Positions 25,804 through 36,497 of a DNA stretch of 64,000 nucleotides are shown here, in pieces. The stretch comes from Lujinxingia sediminis (GTDB lineage: Bacteria; Myxococcota_A; Bradymonadia; Bradymonadales; Bradymonadaceae). The stretch is taken from positions 992,001-1,056,000 of the forward strand of contig NZ_SADD01000001.1 of the NCBI RefSeq assembly GCF_004005565.1. The letters run 5' to 3'. Position 1 is the first letter of the stretch. Each line of letters starts with the position of its first letter. Made by a program: the position numbers and the translations under genes. Below the pieces are notes generated by a model, which searched no databases, was not told where the DNA came from, and worked only from the letters and a program-made list of their open reading frames with translations.

Positions 25804-27219
25804 ATGCCGATGTGTTCAAAGGCGATGATGCAAAAGGTGTGGACGGCGCTAAGCCTTACGGTGGCGTTGGGGTGGCCGGGAGTGGTGTATGCCAGCGAGG
25901 GAGCTGCGGTGGCATCCCGGTGGCCTATGCTTGCCGCCGGGGGGCTTCTGGTGGTCGCGGGTATGTCTCTGATGACCCTGCGTCGCGCCTGGTTTGAGTT
26001 GTCGTCCCGGGCGAAGGGCTGGCGAGTGCTCGGTGTGATGCTGGCCGGTGTCGGGTTTTATGCGTTGACCTTCGGGGTCACCGAGCCTCCGCCCGGCGGG
26101 GAGCGCGTCGGCTGGATCACCTCGTACTCCGAGGCTCAGGCCCTGGCGAAAGCCCAGAAACGCCCAATCATGCTCGATTTCACCGCGGACTGGTGTCTGG
26201 CCTGCAGTGAGATGGAACGCGAGGTCTTTGAGCACCCGCAGGTGCGTCAGCGTCTCGAAGAGGAGTTTGTCACGCTCAAAATCGACTATGAAGCCGGCGA
26301 CGCCGAGACCATCGCTGCGATCGAGCGTTTCGAAGTTGCGGGCCTGCCGCGGATCGCCTTTGAGAGCCCTGGTGGCGAGTTTCTGCGCGGCCCCAGCTTT
26401 GAGGGTAAGCTCGGAGTGGAGGAGTTCAACGCGCGCCTGGATGCGGTCCTTGAAGGACGCGACGCGGGGTCGGAAGGATGGCTCTCGAATGCGCTCCGGG
26501 AGCGGGGACTGTGGGCGGTCTTCATCCTGGTCTTTGGTGCTGGCGTGCTCTCCAGCTTTGCCCCCTGCGTGTATCCATTGATTCCCATCACCATCGGGGT
26601 CTTCGGGGCGCGCCAGGCCTCCACGCGTCGCGAGGCATTTTTGCTCAGCCTGACCTATGTTTTTGGCATTGTGGTGACGTATTCGGCGCTCGGGGTGATG
26701 GCCGCGAGCCTGGGAACGGTCTTCGGCGGGTTTTTGCAGCACCCCGGAGTGCAGCTGGGCATCGCATTGCTCTTTGTGGCGCTGGGGCTTGGGACCCTGG
26801 GGGCCTGGGATATGCGTCTTCCTGGAGGCTTGCAGACGCGTTTGAGTCAGGCGGGCGGAGCAGGGTTCGGAGGCGCATTTGTGATGGGCCTTGTGGCCGG
26901 TGCAATCGCCGCACCCTGCATTGGTCCGGTGGTTGCGGGCATTCTCGTCTACGTGGCTCAACAGGGCGATGTGCTGCTGGGGTGGTCACTGCTCTCGATC
27001 TTTGCGCTGGGACTGGGGCTGCTCTTTCTGGTGTTGGGCACGTTCTCGGGGCTCATCCAGAAGTTGCCGCGCGCTGGCGGATGGATGGAAGGTAGCAAAG
27101 CGGTCTTCAGTGCCGTCTTTTTCGGGCTTGCGCTCTTCTATGCGCGTCTGGCGCTGCCTGTGCTTGTTACCCAGACCGAACGGGTCTGGTGGGCGCTCTC
27201 CAGCGGGCTTGTCGGTTGA
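25804..27219 (+). CDS. DsbD-like thiol:disulfide transporter with N-terminal thioredoxin domain
   Basis: 471 residues. Hydrophobic segments at about 11-30, 41-59 and 74-91 precede a thioredoxin domain (about 102-220) with W130-C131-L-A-C134. A DsbD/CcdA-type membrane domain follows, with C255 in FAPCVYPLIP and C372 in AAPCIGPV, the pair that carries electrons across the membrane. Classical DsbD has its thioredoxin domain after the membrane part; here it is before it, and the N-terminal alpha domain is missing. Start is uncertain between ATGs at 25804, 25825 and 25828. Probably reduces the divergent PDZ-thioredoxin protein. Confidence 0.85.
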   Translation: MPMCSKAMMQKVWTALSLTVALGWPGVVYASEGAAVASRWPMLAAGGLLVVAGMSLMTLRRAWFELSSRAKGWRVLGVMLAGVGFYALTFGVTEPPPGGERVGWITSYSEAQALAKAQKRPIMLDFTADWCLACSEMEREVFEHPQVRQRLEEEFVTLKIDYEAGDAETIAAIERFEVAGLPRIAFESPGGEFLRGPSFEGKLGVEEFNARLDAVLEGRDAGSEGWLSNALRERGLWAVFILVFGAGVLSSFAPCVYPLIPITIGVFGARQASTRREAFLLSLTYVFGIVVTYSALGVMAASLGTVFGGFLQHPGVQLGIALLFVALGLGTLGAWDMRLPGGLQTRLSQAGGAGFGGAFVMGLVAGAIAAPCIGPVVAGILVYVAQQGDVLLGWSLLSIFALGLGLLFLVLGTFSGLIQKLPRAGGWMEGSKAVFSAVFFGLALFYARLALPVLVTQTERVWWALSSGLVG

Positions 27220-27286
27220 GTGAGAATCCCGAAAGGACCCGGGCGATACGCCGGGTGTCCGTGAGGGGACCGCTCAGAATCAATGC

Positions 27287-27312
27287 TTGACGCTTGGTAA
27301 CCTGTGTATAAC
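27287..27312 (+). promoter_or_regulatory. Candidate short-spacer promoter before the zinc-ribbon gene and dnaK
   Basis: TTGACG and TATAAC separated by only 14 bases, about 165 bases before the FmdB-like gene. The short spacer is more like heat-shock sigma factors than sigma-70, but the -10 is not a sigma-32 consensus. The remainder of the 27220-27478 gap shows nothing else. Confidence 0.3.
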
Positions 27313-27478
27313 TTGGGCGCGATCTGGCCCGGTTGAGCGTGGCGTCCGGCTGTCTGGCACGGAACGCCGCGCGTCATGAATCGAGTCACCCTCATCCAAA
27401 CTGGCGCAAGCTCGGGCGCGGTGTCAGCGTTCCATCACGAGGCTTGCGCAAGCTTGAGCTATCAGGAGGTAAGAGCTC

Positions 27479-27706
27479 ATGCCTATCTACGAATACCGTT
27501 GTGCCGGCTGCGGCCATGTCTTCGAAGAAATCCAGCGATTCTCGGATCCCGATCCGGACGCTTGCCCCCAGTGTGGGAGTCCGCAGGTGGGTCGGATGAT
27601 CTCCGCCAACTCCTTTCAGCTGAAGGGCGGCGGGTGGTACGCCCAGGACTATTCGGGCGGCTCGTCGTCTTCGAGCTCGTCGTCGGGCGGTGGCGGCGAG
27701 GGGTAG
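27479..27706 (+). CDS. FmdB-family zinc-ribbon protein
   Basis: 75 residues. The first 42 form the FmdB/CxxC_CxxC ribbon: MPIYEYRC-AGC and DACPQC, four Cys to bind one zinc. The tail is Gly/Ser-rich and disordered. Family members occur widely and their role is poorly known. AGGAGG lies 11 bases upstream of the ATG. It precedes dnaK on the same strand by about 160 bases, so both may be on one transcript. Confidence 0.88.
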   Translation: MPIYEYRCAGCGHVFEEIQRFSDPDPDACPQCGSPQVGRMISANSFQLKGGGWYAQDYSGGSSSSSSSSGGGGEG

Positions 27707-27864
27707 TGGCGACTACCTGAAAAAACGTTTGGTGATGCAGGAAGTGTGCATAGGATTGCCGCTGACAGATGGAGAGGGCCGAAAACGCCAGCGATTCGCA
27801 CGTTGAGGTGGCGAGCGTTGGTCGGGCCCCACGGACCTATTGTTCCAGCTTAAGGAGAACCAAA

Positions 27865-29757
<1,893 letters not shown>

Positions 29758-29824
29758 TCACGCCGAACACGTGATTCGTTTGGGGTAGCTCGCGATGCGT
29801 TCTACCCCCCACGGCAGTGATTTG

Positions 29825-29857
29825 AAGCCGGCGAGGGTGATCCTCGCCGGCTTTTGT
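29825..29857 (+). terminator. Intrinsic terminator after dnaK
   Basis: AAGCCGGCGAGG pairs with CCTCGCCGGCTT across a five-base loop and is followed by TTGTT. The T-tract overlaps an extended -10 element for the next gene. Confidence 0.85.
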
Positions 29858-29863
29858 TATAGT
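29855..29863 (+). promoter_or_regulatory. Extended -10 promoter element
   Basis: TGT-TATAGT in the sequence TTTGTTATAGT, about 70 bases before the next start codon. The same 11 bases recur before the sigma-54 activator gene at 54.0 kb. No clear -35. Confidence 0.35.
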
Positions 29864-29931
29864 AGGAAAGGCCGTCAGGACACGTGTACCGGTCGAGACC
29901 CTTGAGTCTGTGAGTTGCTGGAGAAACCAGG

Positions 29932-30810
29932 ATGAGTACGAAAAGCCCCAAAACTGGCCGACAAGGCGCGGTGGAGAGTCACCAACTGGATGATGGCGCG
30001 TTTGAACTTGTGGTTGATGATGTGGCCGCAGCAGCGCCCGGAGCCGCCGCGAGCGGTGCCGGTGCGTCCGGGAAGGCTCGGGCAAGCACGGGGTGGGGTG
30101 GAAAACTTCTGACCATCGGCGGCGTTGCGGCAGTCGGGGTTGGTGCGATTGTCGCGGTGAGCCTGATGTTCGGGGATGCTTCGACGTCCGGTGGCGCCGA
30201 CGTTGAGCTTGATGAGGTGCCGTCGTTTCGCCCCTATGAAGGCAGCGGGGCGGTGGCTGCGCCTGCTCCCGCGCCTCGGGTACGTGAGCGCCGGCCGAAG
30301 CAGGGCTGGGAGGTCGAGGAGCAGGGCGATGAGCTCCTGGTCAACGGTGAGCCTGCTGAGGCGGACTGGCGCATCACCGAGAACGACGTGATCGGTAAAG
30401 AGATCGACGGAGAGCGCATTATCGCTGACTCCAAGGGCGAGCCGATGTCGAAGATCGAGGCGGAGATTCGTGCGCGCAAGATGGTCCAGGCGATCGACGA
30501 GTCTGAGTACGAGTTTGAGAGACGGATGCGCGTGCGCGATGCGGTGAACTCCCGAATCATGGTGCCCAGCCGCGAAGGAATTGGAGCGATTGAGCTTGCG
30601 CCGGGAGTGACGATGGGCGCGGGGCTTCAAAAACGCCTTCTGAAGCGCTACGGAAACACCGGCGAGGTGGGGCGCAGGGCTGAAGAGGGGGAGGTCATCG
30701 AAGATGAGGAAGGCTATTACGACGAAGAAGAAGGGTTTTACGACGATGAAGTTTACCCCGAGGAAGAGGAATTCCTTGAGGACGAGGAATGGGAGGAGCC
30801 CACGTATTGA
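29932..30810 (+). CDS. Single-pass membrane protein of unknown function, acidic tail
   Basis: 292 residues. An N-terminal cytoplasmic segment of about 55 residues rich in Ala and Gly leads to a membrane helix at about 57-80 (no signal peptide), then a periplasmic region with LDEVPSFRPYEGS, a charged helical middle (SKIEAEIRARKMVQAIDE) and a C-terminus dominated by Glu, Asp and Tyr (EEGYYDEEEGFYDDE). I recognise no family. GAAACCAGG is the only ribosome-site-like sequence upstream. It follows the dnaK terminator and precedes the tRNA units. Confidence 0.7.
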   Translation: MSTKSPKTGRQGAVESHQLDDGAFELVVDDVAAAAPGAAASGAGASGKARASTGWGGKLLTIGGVAAVGVGAIVAVSLMFGDASTSGGADVELDEVPSFRPYEGSGAVAAPAPAPRVRERRPKQGWEVEEQGDELLVNGEPAEADWRITENDVIGKEIDGERIIADSKGEPMSKIEAEIRARKMVQAIDESEYEFERRMRVRDAVNSRIMVPSREGIGAIELAPGVTMGAGLQKRLLKRYGNTGEVGRRAEEGEVIEDEEGYYDEEEGFYDDEVYPEEEEFLEDEEWEEPTY

Positions 30811-30858
30811 GAGAATGACGCGCTGAGTCATGATATGTGATTTTTATGCGAAAAGCTG

Positions 30859-30887
30859 TTGACAGCATACGGCTCCTGGCTTACATA
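30859..30887 (+). promoter_or_regulatory. Promoter of the first tRNA-Gly unit
   Basis: TTGACA and TACATA with a 17-base spacer, placing the transcription start about 30 bases before the mature tRNA. Perfect -35 consensus. Confidence 0.8.
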
Positions 30888-30923
30888 TCTCCTCGTTGTC
30901 GCCGAGGTGGCAACGACTCCCAG

Positions 30924-30996
<73 letters not shown>

Positions 30997-31000
30997 TAAA

Positions 31001-31039
31001 GAAGCCCCGAAGCGCAAGTCGCTTCGGGGCTTCTTTTTT
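31001..31039 (+). terminator. Intrinsic terminator of tRNA-Gly copy 1
   Basis: GAAGCCCCGAAGCG pairs with CGCTTCGGGGCTTC across a five-base loop and is followed by six T, five bases after the tRNA end. Confidence 0.92.
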
Positions 31040-31109
31040 GTCAGCTGGCATGAGCTCAGTAAAAGATTTTGGAGAGTGCGCGATGTGATTGTTTTTGTAG
31101 AAAAGTGGG

Positions 31110-31138
31110 TTGACACCCCGACCCGCTAAATCTATAAA
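31110..31138 (+). promoter_or_regulatory. Promoter of the second tRNA-Gly unit
   Basis: TTGACA and TATAAA with a 17-base spacer, near-perfect consensus, 36 bases before the mature tRNA. Confidence 0.85.
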
Positions 31139-31174
31139 CCTCCTCGTTGTCGCCGAGGTGGCAACGACTCCCAG

Positions 31175-31247
<73 letters not shown>

Positions 31248-31254
31248 TAAGAAG

Positions 31255-31287
31255 ACCCCGAAACGCGTAAAGCGTTTCGGGGTTTTT
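31255..31287 (+). terminator. Intrinsic terminator of tRNA-Gly copy 2
   Basis: ACCCCGAAACGC pairs with GCGTTTCGGGGT across a five-base loop and is followed by four further T. Confidence 0.9.
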
Positions 31288-31824
31288 GCTTTGGTGAGCA
31301 TGTGCGGTGGTGGCGTGCCCTGCGAACAAGAGAGCGGGAGGAGGGGAACCAAGCACGGGGCTTGAGCGGGCGCCTGCAGCCGCGTTGAGGCCGCCTGATA
31401 CGCTACGTGGTGGATGGCCTTCTCTCTCTGCTAAAACGGGTCAGGGGAGGGCTCAGGCGCGCTCCTGGTTCGGGCTTTGAGGATATCGGGTGGGATGGAT
31501 AGCCAGGGGATGCGATGTGGTTTGTCGTCGCCCTCCAGGTGGGCGGAGAGCCCTGTGGATGTGTCGCGTGCCCTTCGGGGGAAGCATGGGCTGTGGGTGC
31601 CTTCCTGCCCTCCAGGCGGTTTGTGAGAGCCTTGTGGATGTGTAGCGTGCCCGTCGGGGGGGAGGGCTGAGAGGTTTGGAGATGTGTGCCTGTCCTGCGG
31701 GCTCTCTGTGATCCCGTAGAGGAGGGGGCTGGAAGGACTCCGTCTCGTGCACTGCTATAGCGGGGCGTTGAGGAGCATCGCAGTAAGCGGGGCTTGATGG
31801 CGGTAGGGCGATGTGTGGCGCCCA
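31288..31824. other. Non-coding spacer with degenerate repeats
   Basis: More than 500 bases without a supported gene. It is rich in G on this strand and holds the degenerate repeats annotated separately. A minus-strand frame across it runs through a terminator and is low-complexity (Pro, Thr, Ser), so it is not called. Confidence 0.6.
31530..31662. repeat. Two diverged direct repeats of about 55 bp
   Basis: GCCCTCCAGG ... GTGGATGTGT-CGCGTGCCC-TTCGGGGG starting at 31530 recurs from 31607 with several substitutions and small indels (offset 77). A weaker partial echo with GATGTGTGCC lies near 31681. Confidence 0.6.
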
Positions 31825-31863
31825 TAAAAAAAGCCCCCGACCCTGTGTGGGGCGGGGGCTTCT
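31825..31863 (-). terminator. Bidirectional terminator below the PpiD-like gene
   Basis: AAGCCCCCG(A)CCC pairs with GGG(C)CGGGGGCTT; seven A on the left give a T-tract when read on the minus strand, just past the end of the chaperone gene. Confidence 0.85.
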
Positions 31864-31880
31864 TTGTGGAGACCGTCAGG

Positions 31881-33635
31881 TTAGTTCGCGGCACCAACGA
31901 GGTCAGCCAGGGGATCATCGCCGGTGATCATGTCGCGGACCTTTTCGGCGGCGGGGCTGGACTTCTCGTAGAGCTTGATGGTGCCGTTCTCCAGGCCTTC
32001 CTCAAGCGCGGCGTTCACATAGTGGCCAGCGCTCTCCAGGGGGTTGACGAAGAGGAAGCGCCAGGGGCCGAGGAACTCAGAGACTTTTTCGGCACGAAGC
32101 TCAGAAGAGAGCTCGGTGCGCGCATCCGCTTCAAGCTCGCCGGCGTCTTCGCGCTCTGTGAGGCGGATGACGGCCAGGCTGCTGTCGACACGCGCCACCC
32201 GGGGAAGAAGGGCGTTGTCTTCGGTCAGGTTGAAGGACTCGGTGAGGAGCTTGGTGTCCTGGCCAAGTTTGGGGATTTCGTTCCAGCTGCGGCCGAAGTT
32301 CATGCCTGCGAGTTGGGCGCGGAACATGGCCGGAATCTGCTGTCCCTCTTTGTTGAACATGCCGGTGGTCTCAACCGAGAGGCTGTTCCAGAGGGCGGCC
32401 TCGGTGCCGGGCTCATCGCTACCTTCGTCTTCAGCGGCGACTTCGGCCTGGATGGCGGACAGGGCGTCTTCGAGTGAGCTGTTGTCAGCCTGGGCGCGGG
32501 CGTGGAGGCGCTGAGCCATCTGAGCACCGCGCTGGTCGACGAGATCTTCGCGAAGCAGGGTGGCAGCAATCTCGTTTTGCACTTCGCTGAGTGCGGGGAC
32601 GCCGGCCTCTTCACGTTCTTCGACCTTTACCAGCATGCGTGCGAAGTCGGTTTCAACTTCACGCACTTCGCCGACTTCGGCTCCTTCGATCGCGGTGGCG
32701 ATGGCGCCGTCGAGGTTCTCCGGAGTGGTCCAGTCCATCAGCCCGCCCTGGCTGCGGGCGTAGTCTTCGGAGAGTTCGGTGGCCACAGCGGCGAAGTCTT
32801 CGCCTTGTTCGGTGACACGAGTCTTAGCCTGCTCATAGCGCGCCAGGGCGTCGGCATCTTCGGCAGCCTCAGCCGGCTTGGTGATGTAGATGCGGCGGAC
32901 GCGAACGCGCTCGTCGGTCTCAAACTCGCTGCGCTTTTCTTCAAAGTAGGTGGCGATGCGCGCGGAGTTGTTGGCAACGAACTCGGCGATGGCTTCATCG
33001 CTGAGATCAAGGGCGCCGGCCAGAGTCTCCTGGGAGAATTTCACGAACTCCAGGTTGATGCGGGTGTTGCGCAGCTCATGGAGCTCTTCAACCTCGGCCG
33101 GGGAGACGGCGACCTGCATGTCCAGCATGGCCAGGTACTTGCGGGCAAGCAGCTCGCGGCGCTTGAATGCTTCATAGCGCTGAAGGGGAACGCTGAGGCC
33201 AAATTTAACGTAGCGCTCGTAGAAGGGGCCGTCGAACTGGCCGGTGCGGCCGTAGCTGCTGAGAAACTCGACGTTGCGCGAGCCATCGGTGATGTACTCG
33301 GCAAACTCTTCGTCGCTGACGCGCAGGCCGGCGTCTTCGGCGCGGTCGGCAAGCAAGTAGATCGCCAGGACGGCTTTCAGCGCGGTGGCCTGCTGCTCGT
33401 AATAGATGTCGTCAAGGGTCGTGGAGCGGTTGGCGCCGTAGTAGCGGTTGTAGATGACGTTGACATCTTCGGTGTAGATGTCGGTGCCATCGACGCTTGC
33501 CATCAGCGCGCGGGAGCCCGAGGGGCGGCAGCCGTCGGCAGGGGCGCCGAAGAAGACCGCGAAGACGACGATCAAGAGACCGACGAGGATGTAAGAGAAG
33601 CCACTTTTGGTGGAGCGGCGCATTTGATCGAGCAT
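31881..33635 (-). CDS. Membrane-anchored PpiD/SurA-like peptidyl-prolyl isomerase
   Basis: 584 residues. A short cytoplasmic start and one membrane helix (about 12-30) are followed by a SurA_N-like helical chaperone region (YEQQATALKAVLAIYLLADRAEDAGL, VSDEEFAEYI), then a parvulin-like segment near 300-370 with SEDYARSQGGLMDW. The usual GG(D/E)LGW parvulin motif is altered to GGLMDW, so isomerase activity is uncertain. PpiD-type proteins help outer-membrane and secreted proteins leave the Sec channel. ATG 33635 has AGGAG ten bases upstream; the frame extends to 33971 but lacks support. It diverges from mreB. Confidence 0.8.
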   Translation of the reverse strand: MLDQMRRSTKSGFSYILVGLLIVVFAVFFGAPADGCRPSGSRALMASVDGTDIYTEDVNVIYNRYYGANRSTTLDDIYYEQQATALKAVLAIYLLADRAEDAGLRVSDEEFAEYITDGSRNVEFLSSYGRTGQFDGPFYERYVKFGLSVPLQRYEAFKRRELLARKYLAMLDMQVAVSPAEVEELHELRNTRINLEFVKFSQETLAGALDLSDEAIAEFVANNSARIATYFEEKRSEFETDERVRVRRIYITKPAEAAEDADALARYEQAKTRVTEQGEDFAAVATELSEDYARSQGGLMDWTTPENLDGAIATAIEGAEVGEVREVETDFARMLVKVEEREEAGVPALSEVQNEIAATLLREDLVDQRGAQMAQRLHARAQADNSSLEDALSAIQAEVAAEDEGSDEPGTEAALWNSLSVETTGMFNKEGQQIPAMFRAQLAGMNFGRSWNEIPKLGQDTKLLTESFNLTEDNALLPRVARVDSSLAVIRLTEREDAGELEADARTELSSELRAEKVSEFLGPWRFLFVNPLESAGHYVNAALEEGLENGTIKLYEKSSPAAEKVRDMITGDDPLADLVGAAN

Positions 33636-35053
<1,418 letters not shown>

Positions 35054-35096
35054 TACGGTCGGTGTCGCCTCTTCGCCTAATCCCGTCGTCTGAAGC

Positions 35097-35942
35097 GTGA
35101 GCCTACAGATGTTGCTCGCATGGCTAGAACATCATCGTCGAAAGGTTGTGGCGATGGCGCTGCTGTTGGTGCCGCTGGTGATGTTCGCGACATCCGCGGG
35201 GGCGACACCCGGCAAGACTGTCGGGGCGCCAGCCCGCTATGCCGCGGTGCCGATGGGGTGGACTCAGTCGAAAATAAGCGGGTTGATCGGCGTTACGGGC
35301 CTCTTCGGTGGGGCCGGGTCGAGTGAACTTCGCGAGGAGAATGAGCAGCTTCGGGAGGAGGTCGATCGTCTGCGCGAAGAGAACACGCGGCTGATCGGTG
35401 TGCTTCAGGAGAACGGGCGGCTGCGCGAGCTCGTCGGGTTTCGTGAGCGCCATCCCGAATATAACCTGATTCCGGCGCGCGTGATTGCGCGCGATACGTC
35501 TCCGTTCTTCCGGGTCTTGAAGGTGGAGATCGCCGCTGATGTGAAGCTGGAGCCCCGGATGCCGGTGGTGAGCGCGCAGGGGGTTGTGGGGCAGGTGCAC
35601 CAGGTCTTTGAGGGCTATGCTGATGTGGTGATCGTCTCGGATCCACGCAGTCGCATCGATGTCGTCAGCCAGCGCAACCGTGCGCAGGGAGTGGTCGAAG
35701 GGCTGGGACATGAGCGGGACTATCAGGGGCGGATCTCATATCTCTCGGAGCGCGACGAGGTGGTGGTGGGCGATGTGATGGTGACCAGCGGGATGGGCGG
35801 GATCTTTCCGCGAGAGCTGGTCGTGGGGACGGTCGGGGAAGTTCAAGAGTCGCAGCGGGGTCTGTTTCAAGAGGCGGTCATTTCGCCGTCTGTGGACTTC
35901 TCACGGCTTGAGGAAGTCTTTGTGATCGCCGGGGCGGAGTAG
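35097..35942 (+). CDS. mreC: Rod-shape protein MreC
   Basis: 281 residues: N-terminal membrane helix (about 17-34), a coiled coil at about 77-105 (LREENEQLREEVDRLREEN), then the two beta domains of MreC (VIARDTSPFFRVLKVE, VVSAQGVVGQVHQV, VIVSDPRSRIDVVSQRN, VMVTSGMGGIFPREL). MreC activates PBP2. The start is a GTG at 35097; an in-frame ATG at 35109 is possible. mreD follows after five bases. Confidence 0.95.
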   Translation: MSLQMLLAWLEHHRRKVVAMALLLVPLVMFATSAGATPGKTVGAPARYAAVPMGWTQSKISGLIGVTGLFGGAGSSELREENEQLREEVDRLREENTRLIGVLQENGRLRELVGFRERHPEYNLIPARVIARDTSPFFRVLKVEIAADVKLEPRMPVVSAQGVVGQVHQVFEGYADVVIVSDPRSRIDVVSQRNRAQGVVEGLGHERDYQGRISYLSERDEVVVGDVMVTSGMGGIFPRELVVGTVGEVQESQRGLFQEAVISPSVDFSRLEEVFVIAGAE

Positions 35943-35947
35943 TCAGG

Positions 35948-36463
35948 ATGCCGACTCTGATGGTGGTCGTGGTGGCCTGGCTGATGCTGGTGATCCAGGG
36001 GGCGGTCGGGGGCTGGTTTGGGGAGTGGTTGGTGCCTCAGCTGGCGATCTCGGTGGTGGTGTATCTGGGGCTGGAGCGCACGATGGTTGCCGGAGGCGTG
36101 GCGCTCTTGCTGCTGCTCTGGCCGATCGAGTGGCTGGTGGGCGGGGTTGGCGGGATCTACAGCCTCGGGCTGGTGGTGGTGTTTTTTCTGATGCAGCTCT
36201 TCAGGGGGAGGGTGCAGGGGAGTTGGGGGCTGTCCCGGGGAATTGTGGCGGGGCTGGCGACGCTTGTGCAGAGTCTGGTGATGCTGCTGGTGCTCACGCT
36301 CTCGGAGTCGGGTGAGCGCGTGATGGCTTCGATCGCCTGGCAGATGTGGACGAGTTGCTTTGCGACAGCGCTTGCGACGCTTGTGGTGGGGCGAGTGTTC
36401 GGGCGGCTGGATCGTTTGATGGATCCTCGTCGTGGGCGTAACGTGTTGGAGTTCCGGTCTTGA
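35948..36463 (+). CDS. mreD: Rod-shape membrane protein MreD
   Basis: 171 residues, almost entirely hydrophobic, with about five membrane helices and a short basic C-terminus. Sequence identity to MreD is never high; length, topology and the place between mreC and PBP2 support the name. It is a small integral partner of MreC. The PBP2 gene starts 34 bases downstream. Confidence 0.88.
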   Translation: MPTLMVVVVAWLMLVIQGAVGGWFGEWLVPQLAISVVVYLGLERTMVAGGVALLLLLWPIEWLVGGVGGIYSLGLVVVFFLMQLFRGRVQGSWGLSRGIVAGLATLVQSLVMLLVLTLSESGERVMASIAWQMWTSCFATALATLVVGRVFGRLDRLMDPRRGRNVLEFRS

Positions 36464-36497
36464 CGCCTCTGGCGAGGACCGATGTGCAGGCGAGCAG

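Noticed and set aside
27707-27864. CIRCE (HrcA) operator before dnaK
   Set aside because: The TTAGCACTC / GAGTGCTAA inverted repeat is not present in the upstream 160 bases.
31403-31918. 171-codon minus-strand frame in the tRNA-chaperone spacer
   Set aside because: Low-complexity, crosses the chaperone terminator and the end of the chaperone gene; no ribosome site.
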